From Gonocerus acuteangulatus (lineage: Eukaryota; Arthropoda; Insecta; Hemiptera; Coreidae): a stretch of 64,000 bases of DNA. The translations under genes were made by a program, and so were the position numbers. Positions within the stretch are counted from its first letter, which is position 1. Every line of letters starts with the position of its first letter. This document shows positions 11,738 to 20,927 of this stretch, piece after piece. The stretch lies in the NCBI GenBank assembly GCA_946811695.1, contig OX328124.1, forward strand, positions 34,184,203 through 34,248,202, given 5' to 3'. The notes below the pieces were generated by a model. It saw nothing but the letters and a program-made list of their open reading frames with translations. It was not told the DNA's origin and searched no databases.

Positions 11738-11872
11738 CTCGGCTTTAGTGATTGACGTGAAATTGGGGCTGAGATAGTATCTGATACCGTCGGCAGATCC
11801 TGGGAGGGTGATTCCTCGTACAAGGAGAATAAGAAGAACAGCATAAGGGAAGAGGGCTGTGAACCACACCAC
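11738..11872 (-). CDS. DAT: DAT exon: TM5 and extracellular loop 3
   Basis: 135 bp (45 codons, phase 0 at both ends), acceptor TTTTTGCAG|GTG, donor GAG|GTAGGG. It encodes [20 protein letters not shown] (TM5), [18 protein letters not shown] and TKAE. The residues after LPGS differ from insect DAT (ADGIRYYL instead of FLGIQYYL) but keep the YYLxPNF pattern. Confidence 0.94.
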
Positions 11873-12046
11873 CTGCAAAAAGATGTTTTTTACTTTAAAA
11901 AAAAAAATGTTAATAAACTGGTTTATAATATTTTCTTATTCCTAATTGTAATGTCGGCACGTATTTGCTTCACCTGGGTAGAGAAGTAGTTCTCATTCAG
12001 TGATCTGGATCATTATCACATTCAATATGGGGACGGAAATACCATT

Positions 12047-12178
12047 TATACTATCAACGTGTTTCGATATAACCTTAGGGAACGCGTAGTACTTATGTCA
12101 ATGGCATAATTGCTATGCATTTCCGCTCGCTTAAGGTTATATCGAAACTCTAGTCGATCCAACTCGTTGATAATATAG
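12047..12178. repeat. Short fold-back element, family F
   Basis: Left arm TATCAACGTGTTTCGATATA, right arm GGTTATATCGAAACTCTAGT then CTCGTTGATAAT. The left arm has lost the GACTAGAG part kept in other copies. Confidence 0.65.
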
Positions 12179-12799
12179 TTCACAGGGTAATATAGATCAA
12201 TTAGTATTATAAAATTGTGACCCTTTTTTCCTTCAATATATTATTTGAATAGGCGGAAGGCCATGTACATATAAAACTCACCAACTTCACTTTATATGCC
12301 TTATTTTATTTTATGCTCTACTTGTTTCGCGTCTCTTGACGCCTCTTCAGGAGCAACTTAATCTATTTACATAAATTAAGCATTAGCTACGGAAGACCTT
12401 CCACAGGTAGGGCCACGTCCATACTAATACAATGACGTTAAAAGGCTGTTATCCATCAGCTGATTCAGATCGATCCTGGCTTGTATCGATTCCAGAGAAA
12501 GCTTTTGTCATACATCGTAAAGTTAAAATAAAATAAAATAAAACGAATGATATCAATATTCCTAATTACCGTCGGGTATATTAAAAAATATATTGTTTAA
12601 ATATTTGATCTCCGTTTTTTTATTTACAGTTTTTTTCCTATTTTTAATTATATGAGTCTTTTCTTTTCTTTTTCTTCTTATGGGGATAATATAGATCACA
12701 GGGTACTATAGATCAATGAGGTTCAACTGTCATGAAATTAGGACAAAACACCAGGGACTTAACACCTGCTAGGTATTAGTTGTAACTTAAGAATTTGAT

Positions 12800-13420
12800 A
12801 CATAACAATAAGATTCGTTTTAATTTAAACATGAAATATTTGTACATTTTTTAATAAACCTCTCAATTCCACCGAAAAATCAGTGATCTATATTATCAAC
12901 GTGTTGGATTGACTAGAGTTTCGATATAACCTTGAGTGATCGGAAAAAAAATCAGTCCCGTAACAGGCCACCAGGGCCCTGAGGTGCAGATACTATAGAG
13001 GTATCTGATTCATGACCATACGGCACACTAGGGAGATAGTGTGGTCAATACTATGCTCCGGCCGCCTGATTTTCCCCTTGCTGCTTCGACTTCTAGAGTC
13101 ATTAGCACCAAGGTACCCATTAATAAATTAATTAAAGGCTGTGTTGGCCTAGGGACGGTCAGGGAGGCCGAATTCTACCCATGAACGAAGACACTAGAAG
13201 AAAAATCTTAAGTGCTTGCTCGGGATTTGAACTCAGGTCCTCCAGCATATGAGTCCAGTGCTCTACCACTGAGCTAACCTCGCCCCCACATAACAATAAG
13301 ATTCATTTTAATTTAAACATGAAATATTTGTACATTTTTTAATAAACCTCTCAATTCCACCGAAAAACCAGTGATCTATATTATCAACGTGTTGGATTGA
13401 CTAGAGTTTCGATATAACAT
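12800..13420. repeat. 133-bp direct duplication flanking a SINE
   Basis: The segment 12800-12932 (from ACATAACAATAAGATTCGTT to the fold-back left arm ...TTTCGATATAAC) recurs at 13288-13420 with only a couple of differences. The SINE at 12944-13287 sits between the two copies. The second copy continues into a full fold-back; the first stops after a half arm. Confidence 0.8.
12944..13287 (-). repeat. tRNA-headed SINE, family B, full length
   Basis: 344 bp, minus strand. The head from 13287 reads GGGGGCGAGGTTAGCTCAGT, then GGTAGAGCACTGGACTCATA and the B box GAGTTCAAATCC, a clear tRNA-like start. The body ends CTGTTACGGGACTGA followed by a T run (plus-strand A run from 12944). Copies at 33281, 36184, 50698 and 51706. 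A family whose 3' end is a T run, not an A tail. Confidence 0.85.
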
Positions 13421-13537
13421 TGATAGCAATCATATAACATGAGCATAGCAATTATGCTATTAACATAAGTTGTACGCCTTTCCTCAAAGTTATATCGAAA
13501 CTCTCTCAAGGTTATAACCCAACTCTTTGATAATATT
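13373..13537. repeat. Short fold-back element, family F
   Basis: Left arm GATCTATATTATCAACGTGT, right arm with TTATATCGAAACTCTCTCAA and CTCTTTGATAATATT. It is the most complete copy of the half-arm seen at 12886. Confidence 0.65.
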
Positions 13538-14121
13538 AATAAATGGTCATTCCGTGTCCATATTGGCACAACTTCAATTGACTTCTGCGCATGCGCTGAT
13601 GATCCAGATCACTGAACGAGAAGCACTTCTCTAATTTGGTGAAGCTAATTCGTAAGTACCGTAATTTGTTTTCACATTTTTCTCATCCTTTTTTTTTTTG
13701 TTTGTATTAAGGACAATATCAACCACAATGGGTCATGGTAACGCTGTGAAAGTAAGACCCAATAGGGTACTTAACGTATTAATGTTATCATTTAATAGTT
13801 ATTGATGTTATTGTTTGTTGAAATATGGACACAATTACAAAAAATAAATTGATATTAGAATAAAAATTAAATAATAATAAAAAAAAACGAAATGTTAAAT
13901 AATCATTAAAAAATAAAATAAAATAAAATAAAATAAATAAATAAATAAATAAAAGATTTTATATAGAGTGACAGGTTGAAATAAAAATAGCTGTTGAGAA
14001 TAACATTAATTTCTAGATGCGGTTATATTAGTAGTATCAAAACACAAGAACGCCTATATTATTTCGTTAACTGTATTTTGTTAGAATATTCTGTATTAGC
14101 AAAATACAGTTTTATGATAAA

Positions 14122-14357
14122 CTAGCTGTTACCCGGCGTGCCATGCTACACCTACTTCCTGCATATAGAAGAGCCCCAATAAAATTAGAAACCAAAAGAG
14201 TATTATTAAAATCTAATAACACAAACCTGTAACTGTTTCGAACCCGTGACCTCCCAACTTTGAGTCCTAGACGACTTTGACCTAACCTATAACACCCCCG
14301 TATCAAGACATACATTTATGCCAAGTTTGGTGAAAATCGGTCTAACGGAGTGGATTT

Positions 14358-14394
<37 letters not shown>

Positions 14395-15253
14395 CAGACT
14401 GCAGCTGGTAGACATTTTTGACTTGGCCTACGACAATCCCCTGATCATGGCCAACCTGTGTGCCCAGTTTGATCAAAACATATAGAACGGTTTTGTTTTT
14501 ATAGGGAACAAACATACAGGCAGACAACTGGTAGAGGTTTTTGACCTAGCTTACGGCACTCTCCAGATTAGGATCTACCTGTGTACCGAGTTTAGTCAAA
14601 ATCGGAAGAACGGCGTGGATTTGTATGAGGTACAAACTTACTGACATACAGCCGGTAGACGTTTTTGACTTAGCCTACGACACTCCTCAGATTAAGATCT
14701 ACATGTGTACCGAGTTTAGTCGATATCGGACGAACGGTGTGGATTTGTATAAGGGACAAACATAATCGAACGAACGGTGTGGATTTGTATAAGGGACAAA
14801 CATACAGACAGTTATAAGACGTTTTTGACTTAGCCTACGACACTCCGCAGATTAAGATCTACATGTTTACTGAGTTTAGTCGAAATCGGACGAACGGTGT
14901 GGATTTGTATAAGGGACGAACATACAGACAGACAGTTATAAGACGTTTTTGACTTAGCCTAAGACACTCCCCAGATTAAGATCTACATGTGTACCGAGTT
15001 TAGTCAAAATCGGACGAACGGTGTGGAGACGGTATCGAGTTTATTCAAAATCGGACGAACGGTGCGGATTTGTATAAGGCACAAACATACAGACAGACAG
15101 CTGGTAGATTTTTTTTGACTTAGCCTAGGAGATTTCCCGTATCAAGACCTACCTGTCTGCCAAGTTTGGTCCAAATCGGTCAAACGGTGTGGATTTGTAT
15201 AAGGAACAAACAAACAGAAAAACAGACAGACACGTGATTTTTATATATATAGA
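14122..15253 (-). mobile_element. Non-autonomous Helitron-like element inside a LINE
   Basis: Read on the minus strand it starts TCTATATATATAAAAATC at 15253 and ends GGGTAACAGCTAG at 14122, between an A (15254) and a T (14121), as Helitrons insert (5'-TC...CTRR-3' between A and T). The host sequence on both sides is one LINE frame. The 3' hairpin expected just before CTAG is not clearly preserved. The interior is mostly imperfect tandem repeats of about 100 bp and no Rep/helicase is encoded. Call rests on termini, A/T site and the interrupted LINE. Confidence 0.62.
14400..15230. repeat. ~100-bp tandem repeats in the Helitron-like element
   Basis: About seven to eight imperfect units, each with GACTTAGCCTACGACACTCC, then AAGATCTACATGTGTACCGA, a block CAAAATCGGACGAACGG and GGATTTGTATAAGGGACAAA followed by CATACAGACAG. 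Some units are truncated (for example near 15030). Confidence 0.8.
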
Positions 15254-16490
15254 TTTTGTCTGTTAAATTTGTAGCCTCTAGGAATTTAAACAGGTTGATG
15301 ATTTTTTCTGGATAATCCCCTAGAATTTCGTCTAAGGTGTCATCAATTTTGAACCGATTCCTTTCAGATTGGTATGCTAAGCACTCTGTAAGTATGTGCT
15401 TCACCGTGAGGAGGACTCCACAGCTTATACAGTTGGGTGGTTCATCTTTAGACATGAGGTAAGAGTGTGTAAGCCTTGTATGCCCTATTCGCAACCTGGC
15501 TAACACAATCTCTTTCCTTCTGGTTGGACAAACCGAAGATCTCCAAGTCCTGGGGGTTCCCTTTATTCCCCTTAGTTTGTTATCAGAAGTTTCCCTCCAT
15601 GTTCTTTCCCACTGAAGCCAGATTCCGTCTTTTACTTGAGCTAAAACATCGGACCGTGGAATGAATGGATAATGTACTCCTTCCTTTACACCACTCTTAG
15701 CTAATTCGTCGACTCCAGGCAACCTTGGCTCGGAATCCAAGAGAAGCTAGTTAGGCATTTATTTTGCTGGAGATTATATACGGCGGTGAAAATATCGGCA
15801 ATAATAGGATGAGTGGAATAATAGGATGGTGATCGATTAATGAAAATAAAACTGAAAGGGAGTCGGAAAATATGGAAAGGGCGTTTCCCTCGGGAATTAC
15901 GATGGACAGAGATTTAAGTATAGCAACTAGTTTGGCTGTATAAATTGAGCATGCTGGATCTAAAGTAAACTGACAGGACTGAGAGCCATAAAGATATGCA
16001 GCCCCTACTCCATCACTTGTTTTGGATGCGTCTGTATATACATGGCTATCTGCTGGGAGAGTGTTACACGTCCGTGTGAATTCGGTTCTGAAGAGTATTG
16101 GGGTTGTGTGTTTTTTAATGAATTTGGAAAGGGATAAGTTGATACGGAGTGTGGGAAATTCCCAAGGGGGATTCACTGAGTAAGATTCTTTCATTAAGTT
16201 TATCGTTTCTATCTTGAGATTTTCTTTTATGAGCAGGGATCTTATTAAAAAATATTTTCTTTTACTTCTGTGGTGCAATGGATTTAAGAAATTATTGAAT
16301 TGTTGATTTAAGGGGTGGAATGAGAAAGCCAAGATAGAAATGTAATATTTTAGAGTTAGCTGATCTCGCCGAAAATTTAGAGGTGGCTCTCCGGAGTCTG
16401 CACATAAGCTTAGTACTGGGCTAGAACGAAAGGCACCAGTAGCAATTCTGATTCCGCCATGATGTACTGAATCCAACATTCGTAAAGAGC
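15254..16490 (-). pseudogene. Jockey-like LINE, C-terminal part, broken
   Basis: Two minus-strand frames. The upstream one (16479-15751) has the typical start of the region after reverse transcriptase (VHHGGIRIATGAFRSSP) and an RNase H domain: VYTDASKTSDGVGAAYLYG, then SIYTAKLVAI and FSDSLSVL. After a frameshift near 15745 the second frame reads DELAKSG, ARLRIGHTRLTHSYL and a Cys/His motif CISCGVLLTVKHILTEC. The 5' part including reverse transcriptase is absent. The final codons (NLTDKI) are cut by the Helitron-like insertion and the tail resumes at 14121. Confidence 0.88.
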
Positions 16491-16603
16491 TAGGTGACGC
16501 AGATCCTTCTCATCCTTCAAAGATGCAGGACATTATTGTAGGCTCAACAGTGATTTGTGTAATGCTCTGTGGATGAATGTATCCATGCTCTGTGTATGTG
16601 TGC

Positions 16604-17160
16604 CAGTGTTGGGCATAAATCATTCAGAATAAAGATTAATGAATAATGAATAACTCTGTTATTTCATTCTGAATAATGAATAATCTTTCATTCATTATTC
16701 AGACAATTCAATGAATAGCGTAACTTTTTATTTTTATTCATTATTGAATAATTATGATTTCTTGAATGAAAATTTTTATTGAATAAAAATGATTTATTGA
16801 ATGAAAAGTTTTATTCAATAAATATTATTTATTTGAATGAAACAACTTTTTAAATGAAATTGATTTATTTGACTGAAATTTTTCGTTAAATTCACGTGAT
16901 TTATTTTAACAATCTTGTCTAATAAAAATGACTACGTTCATTAAACTTTTTCTTACTTTTAATGAAAATTATTTATTTAAGTGATACTATTTACTGAACT
17001 TAAAGAATCTGAGTTTCTTGCTTCATGAACCACATTATTTTAAATGTATAAAAATAATGAATGAAAAATGAAAAATAATTAATTATTCATTAAATTAAAA
17101 AAAAAAATCAGTCAATGAATAACTAAATAAATGAATAAATTCTTATTCAATCTTTCAGAT
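16604..17160 (+). repeat. One-ended hAT-like element, ATTCA-rich
   Basis: Begins CAGTGTTGGGCATAAATCAT, the same end as the complete element at 49108-49580, followed by about 500 bp of degenerate GAATAATGAATAA-type sequence. No matching right end ...GCCCAACACTG was found, so the right boundary is a guess. Confidence 0.5.
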
Positions 17161-17272
17161 GATCTAGGAATAACCTAAACTTCATTTTACTCGAATTCAT
17201 GAGCAATTAAGTTTCTCAGGAGTGAAAATAATTTTGTTAATTCTCGTAGTCCGTTGGTTCCAGTTACAATAC

Positions 17273-17411
17273 CTTTCCTGAAGTGGAAATTCCTTTCCAG
17301 AGGCTGAAGTAGCAAATCACGTAAACTACAAAAAGACAAAGGGCCATGTCCCATTTGATAGCTCCCAGGTCGTGGAGGCCTTCGCTCCGGTGAAGTTCCA
17401 AAATAGCTCTC
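17273..17411 (-). CDS. DAT: DAT exon: end of loop 2, TM4, start of TM5
   Basis: 139 bp, acceptor TTTTTTCAG|G, donor GGAAAG|GTATTG. It reads [20 protein letters not shown] and then the TM4 stretch [20 protein letters not shown] and ISTSGK. The order and spacing are as in insect DAT ([13 protein letters not shown]). It ends in phase 0, so the next exon begins with Val. Confidence 0.94.
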
Positions 17412-18479
17412 CTGAAAAAAAAAATTTAATGGATGAGTGGAAAATGAATTTTATTCTGAGACTATTTGCTCTTAAAATAACTATGAGATTACATCACATT
17501 TAATCAGTTGATTGAGTTCATTTCCAATAATAAATATTTACACAATATAAAATGTTAAAAAAAAAAACAATGCTACACACTCAAATGCAACATGTTTAGG
17601 TGTCCTTATCTTTCCACCATGTGCAGACTGGTGATAACCTCATCTTCATAATATACGCTTCTTCAGAGTACAGTGGCCCAGACAGTTGCTACTATCTCCC
17701 AAAATTATTTTTTTTCGAATTTCTTGCACTCATACTATAAAATATTTCTAAAGTGTTTTTACTAGGTTTCCATTTAGAATAATATTTCTGAAGTAATAAA
17801 TAACTGAAGGAGCTATTTATATGTCTCATGTCCCTTTCTCATTAACATAATGTAATTAAATAATTTAACCTCAAAAGAAACTATTCACGGACGAGGGCAA
17901 AAAGTACACATTTTAAAAATAGATGCATGCATTTTTTTTCTAATTTTAAGTAATAGATATCATTTGACATAAGAAATTAAAGCGTACGTCTTTACTTGAC
18001 TCCAATGAGAAGAAATCGCCAAAAATATAACCAAAATCTCAAAATAGATATGTCATTTCAGGACCTTGGAAGAGAAAGGGCGAATCACGAAATCCGGATG
18101 TTGGGAAATCGAAGTCAAAGTTCTAGAAGTGCTTCAGGATAGCAAAGGCGAATGTTTACTCTATGGAACGCTGATTCATAAACCTGATTGAAAAGTGTGC
18201 AATTGAAATTCAATGTTTTAATTATAATTTATACGAGTGATTTATGGGTAACAAAATGTTAGGAGGGAGTTTCAGACCCGTGATTCGCCCTTGAAATTGG
18301 AGATCGAATTTTTCATGATGATGGTGCTATTTAATTTAACTTGAAACTGAGAGAGAACTATTGGCCAGCCAGAGAAATAAGGCGAAGTTGCCTACATTTT
18401 TCTGGCTATGAAAAAAAGTAAATTTTTCAGATTCGCCCTTTCTCTTCCAAGGTCCTGATTTTTGATCTACTTTACTTAC
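17412..18479. other. DAT intron with a TIR element
   Basis: 1.07-kb intron. Its last 400 bp next to the upstream exon are the inverted-repeat element 18059-18457; the rest shows nothing recognisable. Confidence 0.8.
18059..18457 (+). mobile_element. 399-bp TIR element next to a DAT splice donor
   Basis: Terminal inverted repeats are perfect for about 28 bases, starting CAGGACCTTGGAAGAGAAAG and continuing GGCGAATC. The element lies 22 bp from the exon ending at 18480, inside the intron. A second copy is at 59304-59693. No clear direct target duplication (ATTT is possible), so the superfamily is open. Confidence 0.8.
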
Positions 18480-18601
18480 GTAAAATATTCAAATGAAGCT
18501 GAAGAAAACTCATCAGGGGGTAGAGCGGTTGTTGATGCATTTTTCAAAGAGGAATTGCTAGCTGTATTGTTAATATCAGCGGACCATATGTTGAGATCTA
18601 A
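18480..18601 (-). CDS. DAT: DAT exon: variable part of extracellular loop 2
   Basis: 122 bp, acceptor TTTTCAG|TTA, donor TTTTAC|GTAAGT, after an intron of only 119 bp. It encodes about 40 residues of the large extracellular loop, with three N-glycosylation sequons (NNT, NSS, NAS) and an end FSSASFEYF that matches the insect loop end. The loop is shorter than in Drosophila, where this stretch is long. The exon is supported by frame, splice sites and its fit between neighbours rather than by strong sequence conservation. Confidence 0.85.
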
Positions 18602-18720
18602 CTGAAAACATCAACATAGTTTGACTGCAATATAAAACTAATTCATTCAAAAAAATCATTATGATAAGAAATGCAGAAGGCTGTGAGAAAGTACAAAAGC
18701 GGATATGAAGTAATCTTTAC

Positions 18721-18875
18721 CGGTCTGCAATTGGGTGTATTCCAGGGGTTGTCGCAGGTGGTCCATGGAAGAAGATCGGTGAATGATGCAAAGAAGAACC
18801 GGAGGGCCCAGGCTATGATGACGTTGTAGTAGAAATCTACGTAGAAGGCTATCAGAACCACTGCATACCCGATAC
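18721..18875 (-). CDS. DAT: DAT exon: TM3 and start of extracellular loop 2
   Basis: 155 bp, acceptor ...TGCAG|GT, donor CCG|GTAAAG. It completes the split Gly and reads [17 protein letters not shown] (TM3), then FFFASF and [15 protein letters not shown]. The two Cys of that last stretch are the conserved disulfide pair of extracellular loop 2. The TM3 stretch AFYVDFYYN is identical to Drosophila DAT and includes the DAT-type Asp one turn from the substrate. The upstream intron is 18.2 kb. Confidence 0.95.
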
Positions 18876-19771
18876 CTGCACATTGATCGCGGGCTATTAG
18901 TTTACAGCGGTATGCTAATAATTATACAATATTCCTGGAAATGCAAATCAATGAACATTCCAAATCAGTATCTCTGTTAGTATCACAACAGGGATTTACC
19001 ACAATTGGCAAGGTGGAGGATATTAAATTTAATTTTTATGTTAAAAAGCTAAACTTTTCCGAAGAAAAACATTTTGGATTGTTCTAATGCCGTTTTGTCA
19101 CAACGACTTTCGTCAAATGAACTATATCCGTTAATTCTTAAATTTGTCCTAGGATAGCGGTAAATTGCGCTTCTCCTAGCTGAAGAGACCCGTTTAGATG
19201 GAAACAGAGTAAACGCTAACTGAACCGCAAGACTGGCGTCTTGCTATCCTTTGTCTACACGTCCGACATTCACGTTTGAGTCACCGACAAAAAATAGTTC
19301 GATCCTGGATCATCGTGTGTGTGAAACGCACTGGAAAACTGGGTAAAACTGCTCCATGTAGGAACTCCCATTTTGTCTACACTCGTTTTTGAACTGGAGC
19401 TCCTATATGGAGCTGTTTTGTCATCAAACAACCTCAATAAATGCAACCCTTTGGAGCAGTCTAAACGTGGACCATCTAAATTAGCGAATATGCCAGTGTT
19501 TTTGATGAGGGGTTCATTTTTAGCATTCGTCTACTTTTTGCCTTTCGTTTTCCTCGTTTGAGAATATCGTCCTCTAAGATAGGAAATCGGATAGTAAATA
19601 AAGTCGAATTCGATAAGGATGATAGTAGGTTACCGATTTAAGGAGGCACACCTGCGAATTCCGTTCCTATTCCAGCCGAGGTAATTCCGGCAGACGCTCT
19701 CTTCGCCTTCAAATCTTGGGAAGATTTCTTCTAACATTCTTCTAACTTCTAGGTATCAAAAACGACTCACG

Positions 19772-19848
<77 letters not shown>

Positions 19849-20191
19849 TATATATATATTATATATATATATATAATAAATATTACAAAAGCTATATTCC
19901 TTCGGAAAGTGGTCAAAACAGATTCACTTACAGCCCAGTTGCTCTGTGGATCTGTATCATGATTTTTTTTTTCTCTAAAGGGATCATTATTGCAGTCCCG
20001 CCGTTTAATCGATCTCATTATATGGGTTCCCCCCTTCTGAAATTGCCATCATTATATCAGAGAATAAAATTTTTTTTTCCTGTACACGGAAAACCTATGT
20101 TTGGATCAAGGAAGAACTATTTATATCTCCATATTTATATCTATAATTATAATATAAAATAATGGGCGTTAAAATTTAAATAAATATCTAT

Positions 20192-20251
<60 letters not shown>
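18876..20251. other. Start of the 18.2-kb DAT intron
   Basis: No gene recognised. It contains two long TA microsatellites (19771-19876 and 20195-20251); the second is the insertion site of the BEL element. Open frames at 19373-19561 and 19959-20162 are not recognisable. Confidence 0.6.
19771..19876. repeat. TA microsatellite
   Basis: About 105 bases of TA repeats with small interruptions (TAATATA, TTTATTA). Confidence 0.95.
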
Positions 20252-20254
<3 letters not shown>

Positions 20255-20561
20255 ACGCGCTGGGGATTGAAAATTAATCCTCGGCACGTGGTTTGAGGGA
20301 TGGGTTCAGAGTATGAGAAAAAAAAACATTTAAACTTACCATTACGTTGCCAGCTGCTGAAGAAACAGGGCCCTGTTCGCAGCTCCTGGAAAGTAAAGAG
20401 AGAAGAGAGGCCGGAACGTAATGGGAATTGAGGGGGCAGTCCCGAGCTATAAGAATGAGATGTGATCTACTCTAGATCTGGAAACGAACTGCGCTGGTAT
20501 ATTAGGGAGGTGGGGGTACGACATACTTTGTACCCTAAGTCTTAAAGCCCGCGCCCCAACA
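20252..20561 (-). repeat. BEL element 3' LTR
   Basis: Matches 25027-25335 almost base for base; the only difference noticed is the length of the A run (9 versus 8). Just inside it the minus strand has the G-rich stretch GGTGGGCGGTA, a possible polypurine tract. Confidence 0.95.
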
Positions 20562-20927
20562 TACCGCCCACCAAGAAACGATAGTTTCTTAAAAAGAGAA
20601 ATAAGAAATCTAGAGAAAGAAGGAAATAACTTATAATAATAAATATGTGGTTATCTTCCAAAGGTTCATCACGAAAAGGTATGAGAGAGAGAAGTAGGAA
20701 TAAAGGAAACGCAACTTCTTCACTTCCAAGGGGGCTGTCATGGAAGACTTCTTCGCGGGAAGCCCACGGAGAGGAAGAGGACTAAGGAGGGATGAATCCT
20801 TTGGCAAATTATAATAAAGCCTCGCTTGGCGATAAGAAAGAGAGACAACAAAACACTTGTGAAATAATAGAAAAATAAATGAATGCATCTTGCGAGATAA
20901 AGAGGAAAAAAAAACAAAAACAAACGA
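20562..20927 (-). other. BEL element sequence between ORF and 3' LTR
   Basis: 366 bp of noncoding sequence. The minus-strand open frames at 20631-20923 overlap each other and resemble nothing known. Confidence 0.6.

Larger units (their letters stand above)
11873..17272. other. DAT intron, 5.4 kb, nested transposons
   Basis: Intron between the TM5 and TM4 exons. Contents in order: fold-back at 12047, a direct duplication around a SINE (12800-13420), a fold-back at 13373, a Helitron-like element (14122-15253) inside a LINE (to about 16490), and a one-ended hAT-like element from 16604. No host coding sequence. Confidence 0.8.

Noticed and set aside
13215..13287. Functional tRNA gene
   Set aside because: The tRNA-like head runs on into a SINE body with several copies in the window; stems are imperfect and no isolated terminator follows.
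14400..15230. CRISPR-like array
   Set aside because: The units are about 100 bp, directly adjacent and diverged, with no constant repeat/spacer pattern, and the DNA is eukaryotic.
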